Notes: a model not told the origin generated them from the sequence alone. Shown: positions 23,591 to 33,056, counted from the stretch's first letter. The stretch is 64,000 nt of DNA from JBMDXB01 sp048594975 (GCA_048594975.1 JBMDXQ010000090.1:186001-250000); one strand, 5' to 3'. Made by a program: numbers and translations.

Positions 23591-26031
23591 ATGACGATGC
23601 TGCAGGACGTCCGGTACGGCGCGCGGGCGCTCGCGCGGACGAAAGGCTTCAGCGTTACCGCCGTTCTCACCCTGGCGGTGGGAATCGGCGGCAACACCGC
23701 CGTGTTCAGTCTCGTCGACGCGGTCATCCTGCGCCCGCTGCCTTACCACGATCCCGATCGGCTCGTGGCGCTGTCGGAGCGGCGCGCGGACGGGACGCAT
23801 CCGATCTCGGGACACGAGTTCGCCGCGTGGCGCGATCGCACCACGGTGTTCGAGGCGATCGCGGCCTATCTCTACGTCTCGTTCACGGCGACGGGCGCCG
23901 GGGATGCCGAGCCGCTCGACGCGCGTCTCGTGTCGGCCGGCTACTTCGACGTGCTCGGCATCGCACCACGACTCGGGCGAACGTTCCGCGCCGGCGAGGA
24001 CCGTGCCGGGTCGAACCGCGTCGCGGTGCTCAGCCACCGGCTGTGGCAGCGCCGTTACGGTGGTGCTCCGACGGTGATCGGCCGATCGATCGTGCTCGAC
24101 GGCGTGCCGCACGAGATCGTGGGCGTGATGGACCCGCGCGGGGACCTCGATCCGGACATCTGGGTCCCGGTCGATCTGCCGCAGGAGCTGCGCCGGGTGG
24201 GGCGACACAGCACGTTCGCGATCGCGCGCCTCGCCGCCGGCGTCACCCTGGAGCGCGCGCGGAGCGATCTCGACGTCATCGCCCGGCAGGTCGAGCGCGA
24301 GTTCCCGGATGCGAGCACCGGGCATCGCGTGGCCCTGGTCCCGCTTCACGAGGAGCTGGTCGGGAGCCTGAAGCGCCCTGCCTGGGTGGCGCTCGGAGCG
24401 GTGGCGTTCGTGCTCTTGATTGCCTGCGTGAATGTCACACACCTCCTGCTGACGCGCACCGCGTCACGTCAGCGGGAGATCGCGGTCCGCGTGGCGCTCG
24501 GCGCCGCGCGCGGCGCGCTGATCCGTCAGCTGCTGGTCGAGAGTGTCCTCCTGGCGCTGTTCGGGGGCAGCGCCGGGCTGCTGGTCAGCGTGTGGATCAT
24601 CGATCTGCTTCCCGCCCTCGTCCGCGATGTCCCCCGCCTGTCGGGCATGCGGATCGATGTCCGCGTCCTGACCGCCACCGGGCTGATCTCGCTCGTCGCC
24701 GGGCTGGCCGCCGGACTCGCGCCGGCACTGCGCGGCACGCGGCGCGACCTGCGCACCCGGATGCAGGCCGGGCCGCAGGCCACGACCGCCGCGCCGACGG
24801 CTACCGCGGGGGTGCTCGTCGCGTCGGAGATCGCGCTCGCGCTCGTGCTCCTGGTCGGCTCGGGCTTGATGATACGCAGCTTCGTGCGGCTGACGCGCGT
24901 CGATCCCGGCTTCGAGCCCGCCGGTGTGTGCTCGTCGTCCCGCTGTCGCTCCCCGGCGTGCGCTACGCCCCGCCGCAGCAGCGCGTCGCGGCGGTTGATG
25001 CAGTCGTCGAGCGGCTCCGCGGGCTGCCGCGCGTCCGTGCCGTCGGGGCGACGAGCCAGCTGCCGCTCGCGCCCGGTGAGAACTGGACGCCGATCGCCTT
25101 CGAGGGACGGCCGGCGGCGGCGCCCGGACAGGAGACACGCGTACTCCAGCGAACCGTGGCAGCGGAGTACTTCGAGGCGCTGGGCATACCGCTGCGCGCG
25201 GGCCGCCTCGTCGGTCCCGTGGACGCGCGCGTGGCGCTGCCGCTCATCCGCTGGTTTCCGCAACAGCCGCCTGCCCCCAGGCACGACGAGCCCCAGGCGG
25301 CACCCGTCGCCGTCGTCAACGAAACCGCGGCACGCAGGTTCTGGCCGGGCGAGGAGGCTGTCGGCAGGCGCATCCGGCTCCTGTGGAGCGACCCCATCAC
25401 GATCGTCGGGATGGTCGGCGACGTGCGCCACGCTGCGCTGGGGTCGCCGCCCCGGCCGGAGATCTTTCTCGCCCACTCGCAGGAGCCGGCGGGCGCGTTG
25501 TCGCTGGTGGTGCGGACCGACGGCGATCCCATGAGCGTCGCCGCCGCGGTGCGCGGGCAGATTCGCGCGGTGGACAGGGACCTGCCGGTCGGCGCAATGC
25601 GCACCATGGAATCGGTCGTGAGCGAGTCGGTCGGCCGCGCGCGATTCGAGACGGTGCTGCTCGGGACGTTCGGCGCCGTTGCCCTTGCCCTCGCGATGGT
25701 GGGCGTCTACGGGCTCACGAGCTACGCCGTCGAGCAGCGCACGCGGGAGATCGGGATACGTACGGCGCTCGGCGCGAGCGAACACGACGTGCTGCGGCTC
25801 GTCCTCGGCCGCTCCTTCGCGCTGACCGCCCTGGGCATCGCCGTCGGCCTCGCGGGCGCGGGCGCGCTCACCCGCGTGCTCTCGACTCTCCTGTTCGAGA
25901 TCCGGCCCACCGATCCGGCCACCTTCGGCAGCGTCGCGCTGCTCCTGGCGGCGGCGGCGATGCTGGCGAGCTACCTCCCCGCCCGGCGCGCGCTGCGCGC
26001 CGACCCGCTGGTGGTGTTGAAAGCCGAGTAG
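23591..26031 (+). pseudogene. ADOP-type MacB/FtsX-like permease with one frameshift
   Basis: Begins MTMLQDVRYGARALARTKGF and has the ADOP order: membrane helix with GIGGNTAVFSLVDAVILRPLPY, periplasmic core, three-helix FtsX block (IACVNVTHLLLTR, REIAVRVALGA), a fourth helix, second periplasmic core, and a final FtsX block (GVYGLTSYAVEQRTREIGIRTALGA) ending LVVLKAE. The frame shifts by two extra bases in GGTGTGTGCTC at about 24924-24930, in the segment after DPGFEPAGV; both halves are otherwise intact (about 813 residues joined). Recent pseudogene or sequence error. No ATPase gene is adjacent, as usual for orphan ADOPs. Confidence 0.8.
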
Positions 26032-26077
26032 CGCCGGGAACCGAACAGCCAGCCCGCCCCGAGCGTATGATCCGGGA

Positions 26078-28552
26078 ATGGAACGCCTCCTCGAGGACCT
26101 GCGCTACGCCGCGCGCGTGCTCGCCCGCGATCGCGGCTTCGCCGTCACCGCGATTCTGACCCTCGCCATCTGCATCGGCGCGAACGTCACGATGTTCGCG
26201 ATCGTCCATTCGGTGCTGCTCCGGCCGCTTCCAGTGCCCCACGCCGAGCAGCTGGTCCACATGTACAACGCCTACCCCGGCGCCGGCGTCAGCGAGGGGC
26301 GCGGGGCGACCGGCGTGCCGGACTACTACGACCGGCAGCGCGAGACCGACGTCTTCGAGGAGCAGGCGCTCTTCAACACCCGTGGCGTGACGCTCGGCGG
26401 CACGGGCGATCCGCAGCGGGTCGTCTCGATGCTCGCGACACCGTCGCTGCTGCGGCTCCTGCAGGTGCGGCCGTTCAAGGGCCGGCTGTTCGAACAGGCC
26501 GACGGCGAGATCGGGAATACGCGGAAGGCGGTGCTGACCTACGCCTCCTGGCAATCCTGGTTCGGCGGTCGCGACGATGCGATCGGGAAGGACGTGCGGA
26601 TCAACGGGGAGCCTCATACCGTGATCGGAGTGCTGCCGCCGGCGTTCGGTTTTCTCGATCCCGAGGTACGGCTGTGGCTGCCGCTGGCGTTCTCGCCGGA
26701 GGACCGCGCCGACGATCGGCGGCACAGTAACAACTGGACCTACCTCGCGCGCCTGAAACCGGGCGCCACCGTGGAGCAGGCGCGCCAGCAGATCGACGCG
26801 CTGAACGCCCGCAACCTGGACCGCTTCCCCGAGCTGAAGCAGATCCTGATCAACGCCGGCTTCCGCACCGTCGTCGTGCCGTTCCACGACGAGCTCGTGC
26901 GCGAGGTGCGGGGCACGCTGTACTTGCTCTGGGCGGGTGCCGCATTCGTGCTCCTCATCGGCATCGTCAACGTGACGAACCTGATGCTCGTCCGATCGAC
27001 AGCGCGGATCCGGGAGCTGGCGACGCGGCACGCGCTCGGCGCCGGCTTCCGCCGGCTCGCGCGGCAGCTGCTGACCGAGAGCGTTCTTCTGACCGCGATC
27101 GGGTCCGCGCTTGGCCTCAGCCTCTCGTTCGGCGCCGTGCGGCTCCTCTCCGCCCTGCGGCTGGATCGGACGCCGCAGGGAACGGCTGTCACCATCGACC
27201 CGGTGGTCGTCACGGTCACGGCCGCTGCTGCCGCGATTATCGGCATCGCTGTCGGCCTGGCGCCCGTGCTCGGCGTCCGGCAGATAAACCTCGGCCAGGC
27301 GTTTCGCGAGGACGCGCGCACCGGCTCGGCCGGCCGAGGCGCCCGCGCCGTGCGGCGCGCCCTCGTCACCGTGCAGGTCGCCTTCGCGTTCGTTCTCCTG
27401 ATCGGCTCCGGCCTGCTGCTGGCGAGCTTTCAACGCGTCCTCCGGGTGTATCCGGGCTTCGAGCCGGCTCGCGTGCTCACCGGGACCGTGAGCCCGCCGT
27501 CCTCGCGGTACCCGGGGCAGCCCGAGCGCGTCGCATTCTGGAACCGGCTGCTGGCATCGGTTCGCGCGCTGCCGGGCGTGGAGGCTGCCGGGGTGGCGGG
27601 CAACCTCCCGTTCGGCGGCAGCTACAGCGATTCCGTGATCCTGGCAGAGGGCTACGTCATGGCGCCTGGCGAATCGCTGATCTCGCCCTTCCAGGTCGTG
27701 GTCTCTCCGGGCTACTTCGAGGCGATGTCGATCCCGTTCAGGCGCGGGCGGCTGTTCCTCGACTCGGATACGGGGAGCGCCCCGCGCGTCGTCATCGTCG
27801 ACGAGCGCCTGGCAAAGCGGTTCTGGGGAGACACCGACCCCATCGGCCGGCGGATGTGGCAGCCGGATTCGGCGCAGGAGCTCAGGGACGGGCCCGGGCC
27901 GCGCTCGAGCTACTACACGGTGGTCGGCGTCGTCGGCAACGTGCGCGTGACCGGGCTCACCGAGCGCGAGCCCGTCGGGATGTATTACTTTCCCCATGAG
28001 CAGCGGCCCGGGGGGGCGATGACCCTGGTCGTGCGCGGGTCCGGCGATCCGGCCGCGCTCACTTCCCCGATCCGCCGGCAGCTCGCCGCGATCGACCCCG
28101 AGCTGCCGTTCTTCAACGTGCGGCCGATGCGGGCCCGCCTGGACGAGTCGCTCGTGTCGCGGCGCACGCCGATGCTGCTGGCGATCGCCTTCGGCGCCGT
28201 GGCCGTGTTCCTGGCCGCGGTCGGGATCTACGGCGTGCTCGCGTATCAGGTGACGCAGCGCCGGAAGGAGATCGGGATCCGGCTGGCGCTCGGCAGCGAC
28301 GCGCGCGCGATCTTCGGCCTGGTGCTGCGTGAAGGCCTGGCGCTCGTCGTGGCCGGGGCGCTGCTGGGGTTCGCCGGCGCGTTCGCGGTCCGTCGCTTCA
28401 TCGAGACGCAGCTGTACGGCGTAGGAGCCATGGACCCGCTGGTGCTCTCAGCCGTCGCCGGACTGCTCGGCCTCGTCGCGCTGACCGCGTGCAGCGTGCC
28501 CGCGCGGCGGGCGGCACGGATCGACCCGGTAGTGGCGCTCAACGAACAGTAG
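26078..28552 (+). CDS. ADOP-family MacB/FtsX-like orphan permease
   Basis: 824 residues, intact. Short N-terminus (MERLLEDLRYAARVLARDRG), then a duplicated permease: membrane helix with TLAICIGANVTMFAIVHSVLLRPLP, MacB-like periplasmic domain, FtsX block (VNVTNLMLVRSTARIRELATRHALGA), helix FAFVLLIGSGLLLASF, second periplasmic domain, and last FtsX block (GVLAYQVTQRRKEIGIRLALGS). Inner-membrane protein with about eight helices. ADOPs are related to MacB, which uses ATP-driven movement without moving substrate through the membrane; the ATPase partner, if any, is encoded elsewhere. It lies 46 bp after the frameshifted copy. Confidence 0.88.
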   Translation: MERLLEDLRYAARVLARDRGFAVTAILTLAICIGANVTMFAIVHSVLLRPLPVPHAEQLVHMYNAYPGAGVSEGRGATGVPDYYDRQRETDVFEEQALFNTRGVTLGGTGDPQRVVSMLATPSLLRLLQVRPFKGRLFEQADGEIGNTRKAVLTYASWQSWFGGRDDAIGKDVRINGEPHTVIGVLPPAFGFLDPEVRLWLPLAFSPEDRADDRRHSNNWTYLARLKPGATVEQARQQIDALNARNLDRFPELKQILINAGFRTVVVPFHDELVREVRGTLYLLWAGAAFVLLIGIVNVTNLMLVRSTARIRELATRHALGAGFRRLARQLLTESVLLTAIGSALGLSLSFGAVRLLSALRLDRTPQGTAVTIDPVVVTVTAAAAAIIGIAVGLAPVLGVRQINLGQAFREDARTGSAGRGARAVRRALVTVQVAFAFVLLIGSGLLLASFQRVLRVYPGFEPARVLTGTVSPPSSRYPGQPERVAFWNRLLASVRALPGVEAAGVAGNLPFGGSYSDSVILAEGYVMAPGESLISPFQVVVSPGYFEAMSIPFRRGRLFLDSDTGSAPRVVIVDERLAKRFWGDTDPIGRRMWQPDSAQELRDGPGPRSSYYTVVGVVGNVRVTGLTEREPVGMYYFPHEQRPGGAMTLVVRGSGDPAALTSPIRRQLAAIDPELPFFNVRPMRARLDESLVSRRTPMLLAIAFGAVAVFLAAVGIYGVLAYQVTQRRKEIGIRLALGSDARAIFGLVLREGLALVVAGALLGFAGAFAVRRFIETQLYGVGAMDPLVLSAVAGLLGLVALTACSVPARRAARIDPVVALNEQ

Positions 28553-28586
28553 CGACGGGTGGTTCGCGACGGGGCGTTCGCGACAC

Positions 28587-28835
28587 TCACGCGCGTTCGT
28601 TGCGCCAGTTCTGAATCAGCAGCAGCTGCGGCCGCGACGCAGGGGATTCCTCGGCGCTGCGGATCAACAGGAAGCGCTGGCCGTCCGGCGTGACGTCGTA
28701 GCCGGGGCCAGGCCGCCCGATGTACCGCGACGCGTCGAACAGTCGCGCCGCGCTCCCAGCCTGAAACGCCGCACCTTCACTCACCGGCACGGCAGCGAAC
28801 CCGCGGCCGTCGTAGTACATCAGCTCGCGGCCGTG
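28587..28835 (-). pseudogene. C-terminal remnant of a TolB-propeller protein (kinase-type)
   Basis: About 80 codons end in a normal stop. They read GRELMYYDGRGFAAVPV, GAAFQAGSAARLFDASRYI, GYDVTPDGQRFLLI and LLLIQNWRNERA. This is the last blade of the TolB/WD40 propeller that typically closes acidobacterial Ser/Thr kinase-propeller receptors. A stop codon lies in frame just upstream (TGA-ACC-CAG, near 28841), and no kinase sequence follows, so this is a truncated tail. Confidence 0.6.
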
Positions 28836-28941
28836 CTGGGTTCAGCGCGGCGACGTGCCGCCTGCCGGTGAGCGGCGAGCCGCTCGGTGATGTCTCCAGC
28901 AACCGGTGTTTCAGGACAGGACACGGACGGCAGCAGCGTAT

Positions 28942-28961
28942 CCGGTCGTGGCGGGTTTCGG
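28942..28961. repeat. Direct repeat, left copy
   Basis: CCGGTCGTGGCGGGTTTCGG, repeated with one T less at 29307-29325, 365 bp away. In both places GACGTT follows within about 13 bp. The pair brackets a frameshifted gene remnant. Confidence 0.55.
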
Positions 28962-29038
28962 TCTCCGATGACGTTCTTTAGATCAGTGACGTTGTCGCGG
29001 GCGGCGCCCGCGCCAAACGTCCGGGGAAGGAGCGTGTC

Positions 29039-29290
29039 ATGGCCGCAGGCCCGATGGCGCCCCGCGACGTGGTGGCGGGGATGGAGGCACGGCCGGTCGT
29101 GCCGGACGGTTCCCATGATCGGTTCGCAGGCTACGCAGTGTTCGGCGTCCGCTTCGAGTCCGGCGACATCCTCGCGTTGCGGCGTTCTTGCGGCTACCTC
29201 GGTCGGGCCGGGCTACACGTCCGTCTGGCACCGGACTCCCGGGGCCTTCCGCATCCCCGGCGACGCCTGTTCGCGATCGCTGAGGCCATG
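29039..29290 (+). pseudogene. Remnant of a conserved hypothetical protein
   Basis: One frame gives DRFAGYAVFGVRFESGDILALRR, then another gives LAATSVGPGYTSVWHRTPG. Joined, they match a conserved bacterial protein with a GPGYTSVWHRxPxGRW-like core that I recognise only as hypothetical (acetoacetate-decarboxylase-like size). Two single-base losses (a T and a G near 29184-29192) and loss of the C-terminal half make it non-functional. It lies between two 20-bp direct repeats. Confidence 0.45.
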
Positions 29291-29306
29291 TTGCAGCCGG
29301 AACGCC

Positions 29307-29325
29307 CGGTCGTGGCGGGTTCGGC
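29307..29325. repeat. Direct repeat, right copy
   Basis: CCGGTCGTGGCGGGTTCGG, partner of 28942-28961. It lies 40 bp before the GTG of the SBP56 gene, so it may have been duplicated together with promoter sequence. Confidence 0.55.
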
Positions 29326-29364
29326 GCACCCCTGACGTTTAACGGTGAGAGGAGGACAGAACCC

Positions 29365-30768
29365 GTGACTCAATGGCGCCCTGATCAGAGTTTCTATCCG
29401 TCGCCCCAGATGGCGATGCGCGCACCGGCGGAGCGGCTCGCCTACGTGGCCATGCTGAATCCGTCCGCCGGCGGCCACGACGCCCTCGGCGTCGTGGACG
29501 TGGACCCGGCGTCGCCGGACTACGGCCTGCTGGTCGGCCGGGTCGACATGCCGCAGGCGAACGACGAGCTCCACCACTTCGGCTGGAACGCCTGCAGCTC
29601 GTGCCTGTGCCCGTACGCACCGCACCCGCACATGGAGCGGCGTTATCTCGTGGTACCGGGCCTGCGCTCGTCGCGTATTCACGTCATCGACACGCGGCCG
29701 GATCCGCGACAGCCGAAGCTCATGAAGGTGATCGAGCCGGAGACGGTCGCCGAGCGCACCGGTTACAGCCGCGCGCATACCGTGCACTGCGGGCCGGACG
29801 GGATCTACCTGAACGCGCTCGGCGCGCCGGACGGCGGCGGGCCTGGCGGCGTCTTCGTGCTCGACCCGGACACGTTCGACATCCAGGGGCGATGGGAGTG
29901 CGACCGCGGACCGCAGTATCTCGCCTACGACTTCGCGTGGCATCTCGGCCACGACACGATGATCACGAGCGAGTGGGCCACGCCCGACATGGTCGAGAAC
30001 GGGTTGATCCCCGAGAAGCTCCTCGCCGCCCAGTACGGGCACGCCCTGCACGTGTGGGACCTGCGGAAGCGCCGGCACCAGCACGTGCTGGATCTCGGCG
30101 CGGAGCACCAGATGGTGCTCGAGCTGCGGCCCGCGCACAACCCGCAGCATGCCTATGGCTTCGCCGGCGTGGTCGTCTCGCTGAAGGACCTCTCGTCGTC
30201 CGTCTGGCTCTGGTACCGGGAGGGTCACAACGGGTCCGGCGAGTGGAAGGTGCGGAAGGTCATCGAGATTCCCGCTCTCCCCGCCAATCCGGCGTTGCTG
30301 CCGCCGATGCTCCAGGGCTTCAAGGCGGTCGCGCCGCTCGTCACCGACATCAACCTGTCGCTCGACGACCGATGGCTGTATGTGTCGTGCTGGGGAACGG
30401 GAGAGCTCCGGCGCTACGACGTGAGCAACCCGTTCGAGCCGAAGCTGACGGCCGCGGTGAACATCGGCGGCATCGTGTCACGCGCCGCGCACCCGTCGCG
30501 GCAGGACGTGCCGTTGAACGGAGGGCCGCAGATGGTGGAGGTCAGCCGCGACGGTCGGCGCGTCTATCTTACCAACTCGCTCTACAGCTCGCTCGACGAG
30601 CAGTTCTATCCCGATGGCGTAAAGGGATGGATGGTGAAGCTCGACGCCGGCGACGACGGCAGCCTGGGGTTCGACGAGCGCTTCTTCGTCGACGGTGCCG
30701 GCCTGCGTCCGCATCAGGTACGCCTCCAGGGCGGCGACGCGTCGTCCGATTCGTACTGCTACGCGTAG
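29365..30768 (+). CDS. Methanethiol oxidase / selenium-binding protein SBP56 family
   Basis: 467 residues from GTG 29365, preceded by AGGAGG at 9 bp. Full-length SBP56: LNPSAGGHDALGVVDVDP, ELHHFGWNACSSCLC with the conserved CSSC, RAHTVHCGPDG, ITSEWATPDMVENG, and the closing HQVRLQGGDASSDSYCYA are all typical. The bacterial homologue MtoX is a copper enzyme that oxidises methanethiol to formaldehyde, H2S and H2O2. No signal peptide or scoSCO1-like gene is visible here, whereas MtoX is often periplasmic, so the exact role is open. Followed by two strong hairpins and a membrane protein gene. Confidence 0.88.
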   Translation: MTQWRPDQSFYPSPQMAMRAPAERLAYVAMLNPSAGGHDALGVVDVDPASPDYGLLVGRVDMPQANDELHHFGWNACSSCLCPYAPHPHMERRYLVVPGLRSSRIHVIDTRPDPRQPKLMKVIEPETVAERTGYSRAHTVHCGPDGIYLNALGAPDGGGPGGVFVLDPDTFDIQGRWECDRGPQYLAYDFAWHLGHDTMITSEWATPDMVENGLIPEKLLAAQYGHALHVWDLRKRRHQHVLDLGAEHQMVLELRPAHNPQHAYGFAGVVVSLKDLSSSVWLWYREGHNGSGEWKVRKVIEIPALPANPALLPPMLQGFKAVAPLVTDINLSLDDRWLYVSCWGTGELRRYDVSNPFEPKLTAAVNIGGIVSRAAHPSRQDVPLNGGPQMVEVSRDGRRVYLTNSLYSSLDEQFYPDGVKGWMVKLDAGDDGSLGFDERFFVDGAGLRPHQVRLQGGDASSDSYCYA

Positions 30769-30789
30769 GAACATCCGGATTCGACCCTG

Positions 30790-30839
30790 GGCGGGACTTC
30801 GGTCCCGCCGAACCCGGAGGACGGGGCTTCAGCCCCGTC
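30790..30839. repeat. Two tandem tetraloop hairpins
   Basis: GGCGGGAC-TTCG-GTCCCGCC (30790-30809) and GACGGGGC-TTCA-GCCCCGTC (30820-30839): two perfect 8-bp stems with UUCG and UUCA loops, 10 bp apart. They lie in the 87-bp gap after the SBP56 stop. No T run follows; probably a REP/BIME-like element or mRNA 3' stabiliser. Confidence 0.65.
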
Positions 30840-30855
30840 GTCGAGGAGAGTCGCA

Positions 30856-31524
30856 ATGACGTTCGACGCACTGACCTGGTCGTGGCTCGCCCTCCTGCTG
30901 CTGGGCGCGTTCCACGGCATCAATCCGGGCATGGGCTGGCTCTTCGCCGTTGCGCTGGGCATGCAGGAACGGACGGCCCGCGCCGTCTGGCGCGCGCTGC
31001 CGCCGCTCGCGCTCGGTCACGCGCTCGCGATCGCGGCGGCGGTCGGCGTCGCCGTCGTGGTGGGCGCCGCGGTGCCGGTCCGGCCGCTTCAGCTGATCGT
31101 CGGCGTCATGCTGCTCGCGCTGGGCGGATGGCGGATCGTGCGCCACCGTCATCCGCGGTTCGGCGGCATGCGGGTTGGCGCCCGCGACCTCACGGTCTGG
31201 TCCTTCCTGATGGCCTCGGCGCACGGCGCGGGATTGATGGTCCTGCCGTTCATGATCGGGGCCGCTGACGCGAACGTCGCGCACGCGCATCACGATCACG
31301 CCGCCCACCTGGCGCAGGCGGCGGCGCCGGCCGCCGGCGGCGCGCTCGCGATTGCCGCGGCGACGCTCGCACACGGAATGGGTTACCTGCTGGTCACCGC
31401 GCTCGCCGCGTGGATTGTCTACCGCTACGTCGGCGTGGCGATGCTCCGGCGCGCCTGGATCAACCTCGATCTGCTGTGGGCGGTGGCGCTCATCGCCACC
31501 GGCGCCATCGCTCTGGGGATGTAG
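30856..31524 (+). CDS. Six-helix membrane protein with His-rich loop, NicO/RcnA-like
   Basis: 222 residues with about six hydrophobic segments. Helix 1 contains AFHGINPGMGWLFAVALGMQ. A cytoplasmic or periplasmic loop near residue 140 has AHAHHDHAAH, of the kind seen in nickel/cobalt exporters of the RcnA/NicO type, but the classic HxxxxDH motif is not evident. GAGGAGAG precedes the ATG at 30856. It lies 87 bp after the SBP56 gene and 36 bp before the antiporter gene, so the three may be co-transcribed. A divalent-metal role is inferred only. Confidence 0.6.
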   Translation: MTFDALTWSWLALLLLGAFHGINPGMGWLFAVALGMQERTARAVWRALPPLALGHALAIAAAVGVAVVVGAAVPVRPLQLIVGVMLLALGGWRIVRHRHPRFGGMRVGARDLTVWSFLMASAHGAGLMVLPFMIGAADANVAHAHHDHAAHLAQAAAPAAGGALAIAAATLAHGMGYLLVTALAAWIVYRYVGVAMLRRAWINLDLLWAVALIATGAIALGM

Positions 31525-31560
31525 CCGCGTCGCGGGTAGACTGCTGCCGACCAGTCCCGC

Positions 31561-32556
31561 ATGATCTGGCTCCAGTTCCTTGCCACCGCGCTCGTCATCG
31601 TGCTGGCCGGCGTGCGCCTGGCCCGCTACGGCGACGTGCTCGGCGAGAAGTCCGGATTGGGCCGCAGCTGGATCGGCGTGGTGCTCCTCGCGGCCACGAC
31701 CAGCCTCCCGGAGCTCTTCACCGGGTTCGGCGCGACTGCGCTCGCCGCGCTGCCCGACATCGCCGTCGGCGACGTGCTCGGCAGCTGCATGTTCAATCTG
31801 CTGATCCTGTCGTTCATGGACGCGCTGCAGCCTGAGCCGCTCAGCACCCGCGCCCACCAGGGGCATGCCCTGTCGATCGGTTTCGGGCTCCTGCTCATCG
31901 GGATCGTCGGATTCGGGCTGCTCGGCGGCACGCGGCTGCCGGCGCTCGGGTGGGTCGGGCCGTACACGCCGCTACTCATCCTGCTGTACTTCGTGAGCAT
32001 GCGGCTGATCTTCACGCACGAGCGGCAGCGGCTCGCGCGTGAGAAACGCGAGATCGCCGAAGAGCTGCAGTACGAGGACATCTCCCTGCGCCGGGCGGGG
32101 CTCCACTATGCCGGCGCGGCGATCGTGGTGGTGGCGGCGGCGCTGTGGCTGCCGCGGCTCGGTGCGGAGCTCGCGCGGCAAACGGGGCTCGGCGAGGCGT
32201 TCGTGGGCAGCCTGTTCGTCGCGATCACGACGTCGCTGCCGGAGATCGTGGTGTCGATCACCGCCGTCCGGATCGGGGCGATCGACCTGGGCATCGGTAA
32301 CGTCCTCGGCAGCAACCTCTTCAATCTGCTCATACTCGGACTGGACGACATCTTCTACCGGCCGGGGCCGCTGCTGGTCGCGGCCGATGCCAGCCACTCG
32401 GTCGCGATCCTCGCCGTCGTGACGATGAATGCGTTGTTCCTGATCGGCCTCACCTATCGGGTGTTGACCAAGCGCTTTGCCGTGGCATGGGACACGGGGG
32501 CGATGGCGGCCGTCTACGCGACGGCGGTAGGCCTTGCCTACCTGCTGAGCGCGTGA
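31561..32556 (+). CDS. Sodium:calcium antiporter (CaCA family)
   Basis: 331 residues, about ten membrane helices with the two inverted alpha-repeats of the Ca2+/cation antiporters. Repeat 1: TTSLPELFTGFGATA with GDVLGSCMFNLLIL. Repeat 2: ITTSLPEIVVSITAVR with GNVLGSNLFNLLIL. These supply the ion-binding Glu and Ser/Asn residues. Between them is a short cytoplasmic loop (HERQRLAREKREIAEELQ). Exchanges Ca2+ for Na+ or H+ at the inner membrane. It follows the RcnA-like gene closely; a remnant of a PQQ-propeller gene faces it at the 3' end. Confidence 0.88.
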   Translation: MIWLQFLATALVIVLAGVRLARYGDVLGEKSGLGRSWIGVVLLAATTSLPELFTGFGATALAALPDIAVGDVLGSCMFNLLILSFMDALQPEPLSTRAHQGHALSIGFGLLLIGIVGFGLLGGTRLPALGWVGPYTPLLILLYFVSMRLIFTHERQRLAREKREIAEELQYEDISLRRAGLHYAGAAIVVVAAALWLPRLGAELARQTGLGEAFVGSLFVAITTSLPEIVVSITAVRIGAIDLGIGNVLGSNLFNLLILGLDDIFYRPGPLLVAADASHSVAILAVVTMNALFLIGLTYRVLTKRFAVAWDTGAMAAVYATAVGLAYLLSA

Positions 32557-32560
32557 CGCG

Positions 32561-32915
32561 TCACCGGCCGCCGATACCGAACAGGTGCGTGCGGCTGCGC
32601 AGGTAGAGGTCGTTTTCCACCACGATCGGCGAGGCGATGGACGACTGCCCCGAAAGCGTGTTCGTGGCCAGCACCCGAACGCGGATCCTGCCTTCACGAC
32701 GAGCACGTCGCCCTCCTCCGTCGCCAGGTCAACGCGGCCGTTCGCGACGAGCGGCGACGCCTTAGCGGAGGCGGGTTTTGGCGGGGGCCTGCAGGTAACG
32801 CGGCTCGCCCGTCGTCGCGTCGAACACCGACAGCAGGCCGTTGTCGGAGAACAGAGTAGAGCAGGCCCTCGTGCAGCACGGGCGATCCGGTGACCGCCAT
32901 CGGCTTCGGGTTGCG
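32561..32915 (-). pseudogene. PQQ/BamB-like beta-propeller protein, C-terminal remnant
   Basis: Read on the minus strand, three frames give successive pieces of one propeller: MAVTGSPVLHEGLLYSV, DNGLLSVFDATTGEPRYLQA, ASPLVANGRVDLATEEGDVL and LYLRSRTHLFGIGGR with a stop. These are PQQ-like repeats, about a quarter of a normal protein. At least three frame changes separate them. The missing N-terminal part is replaced by a GGTTCC repeat and the padR promoter. Confidence 0.65.
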
Positions 32916-32924
32916 TCTCTCGGT

Positions 32925-32998
32925 TCCGGCGGTCGCGGTTCCTCGGGTTCCTCGGGTTCCTCGGGGGTCGCCGGGTCCTTGTTCCGAGGTTCCGCTCG
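32925..32998. repeat. GGTTCC repeat tract upstream of padR
   Basis: About six units (CGGTTCC, CGGTTCCTCGGGTTCCTCGG, GGTTCCTCGG, CGGGTCC, AGGTTCC), mostly of one orientation. It lies between the propeller remnant and the padR promoter, on the remnant's truncated side. Same family as the tracts at 14941, 18661 and 57836. Confidence 0.65.
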
Positions 32999-33056
32999 TC
33001 CGGGACTCCCATCCGGCGCGCCAACCATTCCCCGCCGCCGATCGTCCAACAGCTGT

